NCBI GenBank assembly: GCA_950295325.1
Contig: OX485805.1
Location: 14,495,501 to 14,559,500, forward strand
Length of the DNA: 64,000 nucleotides
DNA from: Polytrichum commune
Taxonomy: Eukaryota; Streptophyta; Polytrichopsida; Polytrichales; Polytrichaceae
Direction of reading: 5' to 3'
A program made the position numbers and the translations under genes. Below the pieces are notes generated by a model, which was given only the letters and a program-made list of their open reading frames with translations, was not told the origin of the DNA and did no database searches. This document shows, in pieces, positions 1 to 11,864 of this stretch. Numbering within the stretch: the first letter of the stretch is position 1; the number at the start of each line of letters is the position of its first letter.

Positions 1-761
1 AGCTGTAATGTAGAGGGTGCTAAAACACCGAGGTATAATAAGAATGGCCAACACTAATGATATGACATCCCATAATTGCTATGTACGGTGCAACCATGGA
101 TTCTAGGTGGATTTATAGTGATAATGGGAAATTTTATACTTGATATTGAAGAACATGTGAACACATTTATTATATTGGATATGTGACCAATGCTCAAATA
201 CCAATGTAGAATAGTTTGTTGGATGTTGTTATCTTTGGCCAAAAGGTGGTGTATATGGGCTAATTAACACACAAGTGATGGCGCATACATGACTTGATTA
301 CATCATGTTGTATATGATTTCTGGCTTCCCCACAAAATACAATACCAACCTCATGCCAATGCAATTTATTCATGTTGTGAGGGTGTTGCACCCATGCATG
401 CCATTAGATTATCTTACTCCCATAATTGCCTTATGAGGAACTATTTGGTTTCTTAGCACGCTTGAAGGTTCCTTTGAGGTGTGGGTGTGTCCCATGTGCA
501 GTAGTTAACTGTGGCCACATTAGTTCGGAGGGACACTATAGAATTGTTTAAAGATGGTACCGATATAAAGACCTAGCTCGTAGTTGCACCAATGCTTGGA
601 ACCAAAAAAAACCAATGGTTATTGATCAACCAACCCTAATTTGGATCCCATTGTGAAGGCCCCATGCAATGGAGCTTTACAAAATTTCTATGATAGAGAT
701 ACTTAGGAGTGGGAGAGAATGAAAGACAATAGGAATAGTTAGGCATGGTTATACATAATGT
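1..761. other. gene-free stretch
   Basis: No reading frame longer than about 60 codons and no recognisable protein similarity on either strand. The sequence is AT-rich and of mixed composition. I see no RNA gene. Confidence 0.5.
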
Positions 762-1293
762 ACGTTAATGCCCCCTTCCCACATGTCTTTAGCTAAGACT
801 AAAAGTTGGTTCTAACAACCTGGCCTTCACACCATCGACATTATCTAGTGCCGAACCTAGTTGGCAAATAATGTGGCATGGCTTAAAAGTGGAGGTTTTA
901 AGCCTCAAGCACCGACCCTCCCATCAGTACCTAAACATGAGGCAAGAATATAGGACCTTTAAAAGTGTTGCCTCCCGCCCTTGTGATTGATTGTTTTTTA
1001 GTCTTAACTATGAGGGCACGAGGAGCTCCATTAACAAAAACTGATGGTAAGATAGGTGAGTAGTAAGGCATTTGGGGATGGGACAAAAACTACACAACAT
1101 TCATTGCTTGGTAGATAAAACAATGAACATGTGTGAAAGCCACTTAACTAAAACTTACTTGAAAATCTCCAGAGCAAGTTCTTGTAGGTGCATTGGGATA
1201 GCCGGATGCCTCCACTATAACTGAGGGAGCTTTACCCGGTTTTAGGAAATACTTTTAGTCTTAGCTAAAGTCATAGGGAAGGGGGCATACGTG
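762..1293. mobile_element. MITE-like inverted-repeat element
   Basis: The left arm at about 763-806 (CCCCCTTCCC, then TTTAGCTAAGACTAAAAGT) recurs as its reverse complement at about 1250-1292. This gives terminal inverted repeats of roughly 40 nt with few mismatches around a non-coding core of about 440 bp. No protein is encoded, so if mobile it is non-autonomous. The flanking TTAA and TAC do not match, so the target duplication and the superfamily are unresolved. Confidence 0.6.
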
Positions 1294-3529
1294 TGCTCTT
1301 TTCTTTAGATTTGTATTAAAAGGTTTTGTTGTTGATTTAAATAACCACGATAAGTGAACACGTAGTTTTGTGTGAACAACTTCCTCTTGTACTTCCATCT
1401 ATACCAAGAAGCTTAAGTTCATTTATTGTGCATTGTATCCATCGTTCATTGCTCCAACTTACATGTGCTACGATTGCTTCCATTTTCTTGAATGTTGAGT
1501 CAAACTACATTATTCCAATTCATATAGATAACCTTTTTTTAAGCTCATGTTTATCAAATTTCAAAGTAGAATAAAACGTATATTAGGCTAGTCGCTCTCG
1601 GTCAGCATATTATTACGAACAAATTTGGAATTCTTTATGCCAAATTACCATGGATATAGGATGTTAGTGGGTATATTTCCATATATTTTTCCTCCCTTGC
1701 TGCTCATATGTAATTGCTCGCTACTCACCACTCATATGATAGCGTTCCCCTCATAGTTTGGAACGATGAGTTTAGGCACACCTTGTGTTGGGGGATTGTT
1801 TTTGAGGTGAAGAACAAATGTAGCAAAGTGGATTGCATTGGCTTTAGATATTGCCAAATGAGGGACCCATAGTGATGGTAGTAGGGATTTGTATTCAACA
1901 ACATAACAAACTTACACGCATAACATGATCTTGAAGTGATATAGTTGTCAAAATGTCTCTTGAGATGTGAGCACTTCATGAGGTATACATGATAATCATT
2001 TATGACATTTCATAATCAAGACATTACTTTAAGTAAATCTAGACTCATGCATAGTTTCTTGATACAATGAAATTAGATGTGTGCACATTTATCAACAACA
2101 ACACCTATGATAAAAATGATAGAAATGATAGAATCTAATCCTAAATGTGGACTACAAATCTTGTTGTAATACTTTTTAGTTGCATGCACAACATGTTGTT
2201 TGTGAAAAAAATACACATTTAGAGGGATTATTTCACCACATTGCTTCATTATTTGACCATGCCATTATTGCTACATTATTGTATTTTCATCATCTTCTTC
2301 TAGTTATTGCCCCCAATTTAGTTTACTGCAATGTACATGTCTTGACTATGCACAAAGTACTCTCGTATGCATTATTGAGTTTGGACAAGTCTATTGTCCA
2401 TATGTACTAAAATCCTCGTCTCAAGCTTTTGGAGGAGATGTGAAATATCAACAGCTACATTGTGGGGGGAAATTTGCTTGAAAATTGTAGCTCTCTAGTA
2501 GCTTGGGCACCTTTATGCCTAATAATTCACCAAAGTGCAAAAATATGTTAGGTAGCCCATAAAATAATATTCTAAAATCGGACAAATTAGAAAATCGTTT
2601 AAAATAAGTTAGACATTCATCCAAGTCATTTTTATAATTCATGAATGGTTTTCCTAATTTTATCTATGGTAGCTACAATTAACCTAAACACTTCCCTTAA
2701 CCAACGTTTGTCTTTTTACTTGTATGTCAAGGATTTAGGCATTATTATGATTTTAGACACTCTTTGAATGATACTTTTTAGACACTCAACGAAATTAATT
2801 TCCCAAAGATTTAGACTCTTTTATTTATTTATTATTATTTCCCAAGCTACTAGAGAGCTACGGTATACTTACTCATTTTTTTAAGCAAAAAATGATCAAA
2901 TTTTGGAATTGGAATTCCACATATTGATGTTTAGGTCTTAAGAGGAGACTTCCTTTGATGATAGACATAGCATAACCCAACACATACCATGAAAATCCGT
3001 GACATTAAACGCAAGAGTAATAGGCCATCCTAGTAGCCATTTCTTAAGGGTGACTTGCATTTTCTTCATAATTTCCATATTGCACGATGATTCCAAATTT
3101 AAGAAAGAACTTAAAAAAGAAGACGGATGTGACCGTACTGAGAGCACTTCCAACTCCACATACAAAATCTTCGCCATTGGATCACATTGAAAGTTGTGTG
3201 AGTTGGTTAGCAAATGTGAAGATTAAAGATTGTCACTTGAAATCTAATAATCAAAGTGAAGATGCATAAGTTTTGAGAGGTCGAAGCGAATTTTCTTTTC
3301 TCTGTCAATGATCACATAGGCCCTCTGTGTTCACAATCAAACCTAAGAGTGTTTCTATAGCTTGATAACATAATCCAATCTCTTTGTGGTATGTGTCGAA
3401 GTTAGGGTTCTTTTGGGATTGACACTTGAAGCTCCTCTCGTGCGGTGGGCGTAGCCACTTCCATCATCCCGAGTAACAATTATGTGTGAGGAGCAGAGCC
3501 CAACATTTTCCTTTTTAATTGCACCCATA
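1294..3529. other. gene-free stretch
   Basis: Only short open frames (up to 91 codons), with no family features and no splice-joined continuation that I could find. I consider it non-coding intergenic sequence, probably decayed repeats. Confidence 0.5.
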
Positions 3530-3975
3530 CCCAGACCATGCCCATCAGTAGTGACCTATGCCCACCCATAGCATGACATGTGCGCACCCATGCCCACCCA
3601 TGCCCACACATAGCATGACATGTGCCCACCCATGCCCACCCACGCCCCACCCATGCCATTCAAATTACGCCCATGTATTCAAAAATTGTGTAATGTGTAT
3701 TGTGTAATTATGTAATGTGTCTTGTATGATTGTGTAATTGTGCCCCACCCATGCCCACCCATGCCCACCCATTATAATATCAAACCCATGCCCAGCCATG
3801 AACAATAATATCGCAATCATGCCCACCCATGAACAATAATATCGCAGTCATGCCCACCCATGAACAATAATATCGCAGCCATGCCCACCCATGCCCACCC
3901 ATGAAGAATAATATTGCACCCATGCCCACCCAAAACCCATGGGCATGGGTGGGTATGGGCATGGGCACCCAATGT
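3530..3975. repeat. CCCATGCCCACC minisatellite with inverted end
   Basis: Degenerate tandem copies of CCCATGCCCACC run through the block. At 3785-3915 they form a higher-order unit of about 30-45 bp that adds GAACAATAATATCGCA. At 3930-3970 the motif flips into its complement (GGGCATGGGTGGG), which could pair with the upstream copies. Short open frames here translate to low-complexity His/Gly/Trp/Met strings and are not genes. Boundaries are approximate. Confidence 0.8.
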
Positions 3976-4188
3976 AGGGCTCTGGTGAGGAGTACTAAGC
4001 ATTATGTTTCTATGATCGAGTGAACAAAAGACGGAAAGTCTTTTGTGGATGCTCCGAAGGGCTTGGTGGGCGGGAGAAGGTGGTGAGTCCGGTGGACTAG
4101 GAAAGGGACCTCAGGGAGGTTGCTAGAGCTAAGGCGGAAGACGGATCGGGTCGAAGTGACATCGTGCGTTGCTCCCCAAATCGCTCTA
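3976..4188. other. left flank of pogo element, TA target
   Basis: A moderately G-rich non-coding stretch ending in TA at 4187-4188, directly before the transposon end. The same dinucleotide follows the right end at 9633-9634. Confidence 0.6.
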
Positions 4189-4210
4189 AGGTAGGGGTGC
4201 CAATTTCCGT
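4189..4210 (+). repeat. left terminal inverted repeat of pogo element
   Basis: Starts AGGTAGGGGTGCCAATTTCC directly after the TA at 4187-4188. It pairs with 9611-9632 at about 20 of 22 positions. Confidence 0.9.
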
Positions 4211-4609
4211 CCAAATTTCAGGTTGCATGGTTAGGTCTGTGAAAGAAAAATTTTATTATTTTTGGATGCTTTGCAAGGCTGGTGCAAAAACATCCCCCCA
4301 AAAAACATTTTTTTGGCAATGGCTAGAATTTTTTGTGATTTTCTACATCGGAGAGCGTAGACTGCCCAGTGGTCGCTCATAGGATTCTTGTTTTTTCAAG
4401 AAGTTTGCTTCCTAAAGTCATGGACTTATTATTACAATTCTGACCGAAAAGGCTTTAATATTCAGTTTCGTGGGGCATCATAAATCGTGCATGTGGTTGG
4501 ATTGACCATGCCAATTAAGTCGAAGATGCGTGCAAGGTGGAACTCTAAAATTGGGATCCAAGGAAGATAAAGTGTTGTAATGATTGCTTACGCCACCCAG
4601 GCTGGTCCA

Positions 4610-5200
4610 AAAAAACACGCAGTTGTAGGGTAGGTGCGGGCCCGCAACCCTGTTAAACCGTCACTAACATGCCCATATTCCAAGCCAATGCGTTTAAACC
4701 TCGCGCATCCCAGCTCAGCGTCTGGCGCGGGAGCGTCAAATCCGCCAACAGCTAACTTACGGCGTCCTCTCCGATGCCGCTCTCTGCCCATTCGTTCATT
4801 ATCGTCCTCTCCGATTCGGCTCAGTTTCCTTTGTCTCGGCTCTCTTTTCCTCTCCGCTCAGGTGCGTGGTTGTTTTTGCTGCGGTTGTTTTGGTGTGGTT
4901 TAGCCCCGAGCAACTCATCAAAGCGAGACAAGACGAGAGGTACTCGTCGTCACCCGAATCTCGCTCTCGTAACACCAGAAGAGCACCGTCTCGAGGGCGA
5001 TCTCCAACGGGAGCTTGCTTGAAACGAGGATCAAACATAGAGGATCAAGATGAAGAGGATGATGCTGATGAGTCCATGACGAAGCACCATGTGAGGTTCT
5101 CCATTTCCTTGCCGATGCGACCTAAGGAGTCTTTGCCATTCCCTTTCCTCATGAGGCAGTCCCAGTCGTCTTTCACATGTATGTATGCGTATCCTTAATT
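4610..5200 (+). other. GC-rich cargo segment inside pogo element
   Basis: Clearly richer in GC and CpG than its surroundings, with overlapping plus-strand open frames at 4634-4903, 4774-5022 and 4866-5198. The last contains an acidic run (EDQDEEDDADES) followed by KHHVRFS, reminiscent of an RVxF phosphatase-docking context, but I cannot assign a family. The composition looks like the promoter and first exon of a plant gene, so I suspect a captured host fragment. That is inference; no intact product is claimed. Confidence 0.35.
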
Positions 5201-5214
5201 CTTCGCCTTCAGCT

Positions 5215-5840
5215 TGCTTTAATCTTGCAAGGATTGGTGTCGTAGTTTCCGGCCATATCTATTTCTACAATCATTAGGTCCAAGTTTGATGCCAAATCCT
5301 TCTTAAAGCTTTTGAAATTGGAGTCAGTTTGTCTAAATTATAATGCTCTTCATGATCTTTCTTAGCCGTCAGCTTGCCATGATCTTGCAAAATATTAGTT
5401 TTGATATTTCTGGCCATCTCTAATTCTACAAAATTAGGTCTACATGAGATGTGGACTGATCTTCCGAACGCAGTCTGATTCAAGTTCTTGAAATTGGAGT
5501 CAATGCGTCTATATTAGAATGCTCTACAAAATCTTGCCATGATCTTGCAAGGGATTGGTTATGTAATTCCCGGCCACAAACATTAGGTCGAAAGGAGGTT
5601 GAGACTTGATGTTTTGAACACTGTCTGATGCCAAATTCTGTCAGAGATCTTATGCGCTGAATTTAACATTTCCAATCTAGATTTCTCAAATTGGAGTTCA
5701 AATACGGAGTAAATTGTTGGATGAATGCTGTGGTGCACGAAAGTTGATCATTGCTTGGCCTTGGCACACTTGGCGGTCTTGGTGTATCAATATAGTTCTT
5801 GAAATTGAGTCCAAATGTCTTAATTAGAATGCTTTTCAAA
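5215..5840. repeat. degenerate ~150-170 bp tandem repeat in pogo cargo
   Basis: Three to four diverged units share landmarks in the same order: ATCTTGCAA, TTCCGGCCA or TTCTGGCCA, CATTAGGTC or AATTAGGTC, TTGAAATTGGAGTC, then TAGAATGCT. They occur at about 5220-5360, 5370-5520, 5530-5690 and partly at 5785-5840. There is no coding potential. The array lies wholly within the pogo element and is absent from its MITE relative. Confidence 0.65.
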
Positions 5841-5842
5841 AG

Positions 5843-6129
5843 TTGTTATTCAATGGACAAGTATTCAGTAATCCATCACTATTATGTTCGGAGGAGAAAG
5901 GGCATGTGAATGGAATTTGGGTTTGCCTGGAGCAGGGGAGAGACGTCGGAGCAATTTTGGGTTGGAGGTCATTCCAAGTGAGAAATGCTTCGAAGGGGAA
6001 CTACACATTGACAATGGACGTTCTATTGTTGCAACACCACGAGTTCCTGGAGACCAGGAATGGCGAGACGCCACCAAGGAGCCGCCATCAATCACCAAAA
6101 ACCTTGCCATAAAAGGCTCTGCATACTAA
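5843..6129 (+). other. unassigned overlapping open frames in pogo cargo
   Basis: Two overlapping plus-strand frames of 89 and 81 codons (5843-6112 and 5884-6129) and one on the minus strand. None resembles a family I recognise. They may be the end of a captured gene fragment or chance open frames. I do not call a gene here. Confidence 0.2.
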
Positions 6130-6491
6130 ACTACACTGCTGTATTTAATATTTAGGAGAAGGCTACACTTGACACAGGTAATTACTTAGCAGATTGTTGT
6201 CTATTTTATCAACAGAGTAAGCAAAGTGTGTGTGCTAATTCTACCTGCAATGTGGTGGTAATAGAAATGCATATTACTTCAATCTAAGAAGATATAGGTT
6301 TGGAGCCTTGTGAATAAGTCTTTGCTAGTTCATCCAATCATGTTTCACATGTGCAGGAAGGCGACAAGTAAAGTAGCCTTTATTTTTACATGAAAACTGA
6401 ATATATAGCCTGGAAAAAGTTCGTGAATGGCGAAACAAAAGGATGGACCATCAATTACTATTTGGTTTGACCATAAAATCCTGGTACGTAT

Positions 6492-8891
6492 CTATCTAGG
6501 TGGTTGAGGAGTCACATCGTTGTATGCACTTGAGTAGAATGGGTTTGTGTGGGTATTGTAAAAACCTCTCGCGACCTCTTGCATCATCCAAAGGATGCTC
6601 ATGTTTGCAGGTGGTGGCGCCATTGCTGGTTGCATGGGAGGCAAAAATGATGGTTGTAGTAATGTCCACTGCTGCGGGATAGCTTGTTGCAAGGAAAGGA
6701 GGCTATTTGTCCCTTGTTTCACCGCATTTGGAGTGTCACTAGTGCTCGGGAGTTCACTTGCCCCTGCTGTTGTGTCGTCACGATCAGCTGTCCCACGACG
6801 GCACCTTTTGGTAAGTTGTTGCATCTTCCTCTCTTGCTTCTTCTGTGCTTTTTGAGCTACGCAATCTTGCTTCTCTTTTTGTTGTTGTTCTCGCTGTAGC
6901 TTGCGTTGCTCCTAGCTTGCATTTTTATTTTTATTTTTTTGCGCTGCAGCTGCTGTAGCCTCTTTCTTAGCCAAGAGCTCCTCTAATCCTTTGATATAAT
7001 CTCTGGATGTTAAAATTATGCTCTTCGTGTAGTCTAAGAGAGGTTGTTGTTTTCTCCTTTTCTTTGTTGGGATTAACTCAGGCAAGGAAAGAAACTCATC
7101 AATGTTGCTATCATTTCTCTTTTTGAACTCCTCTCGGAATTCGGGGTCTATGGTGATGTGCTGATCATTCAAATCGCAATTGTTTTCCTCTGGATTTGGA
7201 ACATCTACATAAAAATGACATGTTCTTGAAGAGTTCTCGTGTCTTGCAGACTCTGTTTGTGAATTTATTTCAGCTTCAGTCACCATGTTGGGGAGGTCAT
7301 GGGAGTTGCCGCCAAGGCCATCACACGATTGCACCAAACTGCCACCTTCAATGTCATCACCAACCTCATCTTCACTTGAGTCTTCTTCACCAAGAGGTTG
7401 AATTTCTTGACCCCCTTCTTCAAATCCTCTACTAGGTTCCATGCGGTTTGTTGCAGCAGTGTCATCTAGTGGCCAAATCCCAGTCTTCTTAAAACTTGAT
7501 TTGATGTTCTTCGAAGTGAATGATCTCTTCAAGGCTTGGGATGTCCATTCACATAGAGTAGTTTTCTCCACCTTTTTGTCTTTGTTCAGCAGGGTCCAAG
7601 AGTCCCTAATTTGCTTAAATGCAGATTTAAAGGGTTTAAAGTAGCTGACATCCAAGGGCTGCAAGGCATGGGAGGTGTGGGAAGGTAGAGAGATAATGTC
7701 CAAATTAGAATTTATTGTTGATTTCACAACTTAAAGAGTGACATGGGAGTTATGCCCATCCAAGACAAGTAAGTGCATGTTTTTCTCATCAATTCCTATT
7801 GTTTTTTTTCGTCCCAATGAAATACAAAATCCAAAAATAAAATAACCACTTGGTCATCCATGCATTGGATTGCATGGCCACTACGGCATCCTCCTCACAA
7901 TTTTTGACATAGTCTTGTCGAAAGTAAGTTCCCTTGAGGATATAGAAATTTGGAATCTTCCCACCATCAACATTGATACATGACAAAACCGATAAGTGCT
8001 TTCTCTAATCTGCTTCAATTGTTTGTACAGATCTGCTTCCCACTTTGGCTAGTACAGTGGCCCCCCACTTCTTCCTGCTTGGACTCCACTCTCATCATAA
8101 TTCCAAATATGTGATGGTGGGTAATTCCAAGTATCATATAGCTCCTTTAGATAGCAATAGAAGCTAGCAGCCGCTGATGGGCACAAGCCTCTAGCTCTTG
8201 CTAATTCTAAAGGTTGGTTTTTTCTATTCACTAGTTCAGGGTGCTTTTGTTTGAAACTTCTTAGCCATGATTTTCCAGAAACCCCTGTAGCACTCCATGG
8301 GGTCTCTCTTGTTTGGGTGGCTTGGGCCACTTTTAACCTCAGCTGCCCTGGGGTTAAAGGATGGCCCAAGTCTTGCATTTTAAATAAATATTCCAATATT
8401 TTTTTTTCTTCATTTTAAAAAAAAATTGTTTTGGCTCCTCTTTTCCTTCCTTGCATTCTTCTATACAAGTGATCACAAATTGAACTAGGTGGAATGCCAA
8501 AGGTACGGGAAGCAACTCTCACCTTCATGCCATCATCAATAATTGCATCTAGGGCTGCCCTGAGTTGTACATTTGTCCAATTTCATGTTTTATTGGGTAG
8601 ATTCCTCCTAATTTTGTTGCAGAGCACTTCTTGGCTATTTGGAGCAACTCTCTCATCAATTATTGAGCCACCCATGAGGTTGTCACCTTCACCTCCACTG
8701 CTAAAATTACTTTGTGAAGGGTTTTGGTGCTCCAAAAGGGCTGAATTTCTCAAGTTTGCTCTCCTTGCTCCACCCATGAAATTGTCATCTTCATCCCTCT
8801 TTCTGAAATTACTTAGTGAAGAATTTTGGTGCCCGAAAGAGGTTGAACTCATGAAACTCATTCTCCTTCCTTTTTCTCTCTCCTCTCTCAA
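6492..8891 (-). pseudogene. pogo/Tigger-type transposase, degraded
   Basis: Read on the minus strand, the domains come in the normal pogo order. First is a psq-type helix-turn-helix (WTNVQLRAALDAI ... SRTFGIPPSSICDHL, about 8465-8585). Next is a CENP-B-like HTH (TGVSGKSWLRSFKQKHPEL, about 8230-8300). Last is a DDE_1 core with the first Asp in IWNYDESG, the second in LLVLDGHNSHV, SLPSHTSHALQPLDVSYFKPFK, and the terminal GIWPLD. The C-terminal tail is Gln/Lys-rich and low-complexity. Damage: a 1-nt frameshift in the G run near 8060, another in the A run near 7800, stops replacing codons at 8011, 7730, 6910 and 8580, and a repeated Ser/Asn-rich segment near the N-terminus. The full frame would be about 800 codons. 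It is not expected to be functional. Confidence 0.88.
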
Positions 8892-9610
8892 ATTGCCATC
8901 TAGTGTATTGTGAGTTTGTGGAGTGGAATTGACATGTAGGGATGGTGCTGAACTTCTATATTTTTTCCTTGATCGATGCTCAAATTATACCATATAGTCC
9001 TCAAAATCTAATATTTCTTGTGAACTCTCTTCATGACCATGTGCAAGAATGTGTTCTTGATAACTTGCTATAACTTGAGTTTCTGGCACTATGTCCCCTC
9101 ACTCAAACAACCCTCATTTCCTTGCATTATGTTGTTCTTTACTTCTCTCATGCTCTCTCCACTAAGCACTCAATAATTTATTTTGTTCTACCACCATAAG
9201 CATCATTTTTGCTCACAAACACGCCCATTGTTGTATGCAAAATATGTCTTCACAGCCTTGGAAGGATGTGCATAAAAAAACCCTAAACCATCCACTTGGA
9301 AGCCCAAATTAAAGCTTGTTTGTTGCTAAACCGTCCGCTTGGCAACCCCAATTAGAGTTTTTTTATTGCAAAATCAGCCCCCAAAGTGGGCAATTTTTTG
9401 AGCGTACAAAACGTTAATTACCTCCTCTTTCCACCATCATTTTGTTCAACAAAATTTACTTTTTCATCCACAATGGAGCCTTATTTCGACCAACAAAATA
9501 TCTAAATTACTCAACTTACTATAATGTGCCTTTGTGGGTATTTTTTCAAACAAAGTTGGACGGATTTGTGGACCCAACCCGAAATTGTAGGGGGCGATTT
9601 TAGGACCCGC
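8892..9610. other. non-coding 3' part of pogo element
   Basis: AT-rich non-coding sequence between the transposase start and the right inverted repeat. On the minus strand it probably contains the transposase promoter and leader, but I can point to no clear TATA or initiator element. Confidence 0.4.
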
Positions 9611-9632
9611 ACGGAAATTAGTACCCCTACCT
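9611..9632 (-). repeat. right terminal inverted repeat of pogo element
   Basis: The reverse complement begins AGGTAGGGGTACTAATTTCC and matches 4189-4210. It is followed by the TA duplicate at 9633-9634. Confidence 0.9.
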
Positions 9633-9709
9633 TATTCCTATTCACTCACCTCCCCGGGCTCTGAAAGGCCACCCTCCAAACCCACCTACCCCACCGACAT
9701 ACCATATAA

Positions 9710-9973
9710 ATGATACGAAAACACAATCCGAACCCCAAATATGTCGAATTCACCCCACACCCCAAAAGTCTAAACGGGATAAATACACCATCACAAGTAG
9801 AACTTACTAGACTTGGATTCTTGGACGTAAATATAATACTAGCAAATACGGTAGAGGCCTTGGAAGACACACCTTCTAAGTGGTTGACAAGACAAAAAGT
9901 AAAAATCATGATGGAAGGGGAGAGCTCGAAATTACATCAAGAAATGACGGAGAGGAAAAAAAAATGCATATAA
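9710..9973 (+). pseudogene. LINE 5' open frame, function unknown
   Basis: An 87-codon basic frame near the 5' end of the LINE, with the same A/C-rich sense composition as the rest. It shows no zinc knuckle or RRM that would identify an ORF1 protein. It could be a remnant of ORF1 or of the N-terminal extension of ORF2. Confidence 0.3.
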
Positions 9974-10260
9974 TAGAATGATAATATACACCGACAAATA
10001 TATGACATCTATTGTAGCTCAACTCACAATCTTCAAAAAATAACTACTAACAACAATAGACTACATTGAAAGTGTAGCAAGAGACTCGGAAGGTGCACCT
10101 CATAAATGCAACATGAACACTTCAAACTAGTGAACATAAACAACGCCCCGGATGTATACGACAAAATCATAAGAGTATTCTTCGATACTCTAAAATATCA
10201 CATAAATAATAATTAAGGTGTTTATAAGTACCACCAAACAAATAGAGAAACTTAACTCCA

Positions 10261-11517
10261 ATGCCCACAACAAACACCCAACAAACCACAAACCACAACC
10301 CACAACCAACACACACCTTTAGAAAACAATACAACAACAAACCCATAATTAAAAAATTACATAAACCAAACACAAAAAACCAACGGAGTACACCAAATCG
10401 AAAACACAAGGGCGAACAAATACCACAAATTGAAGAAAATACACACAACTAATAGAACCGAAATAAAAAACAAAAACTTGCATAAAACTACACACATAAT
10501 ACTATAAAAATGTGAAGACATAGAATCAAACCTGGGACCTATGCCTAATATATTGAAAGAACATCCACCGACACATAGGCGGAGATCTAAAACATACTTC
10601 ATACCATGCAAAATAAAACTCCACCCAGAATACCAACACATTACACAAAGCTTCTCCCCATTATTAAAAACAAACCATCCTAATCACAACAATGCCTCTA
10701 GGACATTCCCCAAGGTCTCACTATATATTAACCAAAAAAAACCAATTCCCAACACCAAATATACTATTTACACTAATCACAACACCAAGCCCAAACATTA
10801 ACACATGTGAACATCTCATCAGTAACTTAAACCTAGACTGGCCTACAATACTCCTAAATAAACTAAACACCTTAAGAAACCCCCTTGAAAGACACATCAA
10901 CACTATATACCCACACACCCAACTCATACAAGAGAATCAAAACCTAATCAACCCACAATCTATCATACACAAAAGCATTTATAAACTTATACACCAAAAC
11001 CATGACCCGCCAAACCTCCAAACACTCAAAGATAAATACCCTTACTTACCTATAAACATTCTTAAGGAAACATTAAGAATATTTGAGCCCCTAACAAAAT
11101 ACACACACCCCCCACCCACACCATTGCCACCCTCACCACCACCACCACAACTAAGCCAAAACACCAACCACCACACCCAAATCATTACATGGAATGCCGC
11201 GTCATTAAGCACAACACTACCCAACATACAAGACATTATCCACCACTCACAAGATAAACCTGCCATAATTACCATACAAGAAACTAAATGAATGGCATCT
11301 AAATCAACTAAATACATACAAAATCTATTCCCAGAACACAAACTAATCTTCAATAACACACATGCACTAACCATATGTATCCAACAAAGTATGTTGTACA
11401 CCCCAACTAGAGGAGGCCTACTTACACTTATACACAAAAAATACACATTCCAAGGAAACATTACCAAAATACCCTCCCCTGCCAACATATCATCACACCT
11501 ACAAATCATCCATATAA
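10261..11517 (+). pseudogene. LINE N-terminal region and first half of APE endonuclease
   Basis: Fragments at 10261-10452, 10541-10801 and 10692-11291 continue after a TGA (11289-11291) into 11292-11517. The frame 10692-11517 has a proline-rich linker (about residues 138-155), then ITWNAASL, the N-terminal strand of an APE nuclease with its Asn, and IITIQETK, which supplies the catalytic Glu. It then runs to LQIIHI, where the DNA element at 11518 cuts it. The second half resumes at 17922. The large minus-strand frames here (for example 11042-11509) are shadows created by G depletion. Confidence 0.75.
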
Positions 11518-11532
11518 CATTAGAAAAGTTAT
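11518..11532 (+). repeat. left terminal inverted repeat of two-gene element
   Basis: CATTAGAAAAGTTAT. It matches the reverse complement of 17907-17921 except for one G/A difference. Similarity beyond 15 nt is weak (a GGC is shared). Confidence 0.7.
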
Positions 11533-11864
11533 CGGGCCTTTAAGTGGCCTCCAATATTCGTACCCAATGGAGCCTATGTGCAGAGCCTGCCCGTGGCTAC
11601 ATCAAGAATGTATGACGTGGAAGGCAGTTGTACAGGTATGATTATCCATCGAATGAGAAAGTGGGATTTAGGCGCCAAGAAGCCTTGCGCGCTTACGTTG
11701 TTTTGAAGTGTCAATGTTTCGCGCGCTTCTGTGGTTTCATTGTCTTTCTGACTGCTCTTCTTTTTCTATGTGTCTTTCTATGTGTCACTTCTCTTTGCCA
11801 AGGAATTTTGCCAGGTTTAGGTTTGCTTCTAGGAACTCTCTGGTTCTCTACTTCTGTTTCGGCA

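Larger units (their letters stand above)
4189..9632 (-). mobile_element. pogo-type Tc1/mariner transposon, 5.4 kb
   Basis: Both ends carry an inverted repeat beginning AGGTAGGGGT and followed by AATTTCCGT (4189-4210 and 9611-9632; about 20 of 22 positions match). Each end is flanked by TA, the target duplication of Tc1/mariner/pogo elements. Inside, on the minus strand, lies a pogo/CENP-B-type transposase with frameshifts and stop codons (6492-8891), so this copy cannot be autonomous. At 5.4 kb it is longer than typical pogo elements because 4.2-6.4 kb holds sequence unrelated to the transposase. A 385-bp relative with the same ends lies at 22634-23018. Confidence 0.9.

Noticed and set aside
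3780-4002. Minus-strand frames rich in Gly, His, Trp and Met
   Set aside because: Translation of the minisatellite; two overlapping frames give equally repetitive products.
7196-7465. Plus- and minus-strand frames inside the pogo transposase
   Set aside because: Alternative frames of the transposase tail; the frame starting at 7727 carries the conserved motifs.
11042-11509. 155-codon minus-strand frame with hydrophobic, Cys/Trp-rich product (also 10167-10641, 18197-18577, 19333-19950, 23043-23868)
   Set aside because: It lies antisense to conserved LINE domains; the lack of G on the plus strand removes stops on the minus strand. No family features.
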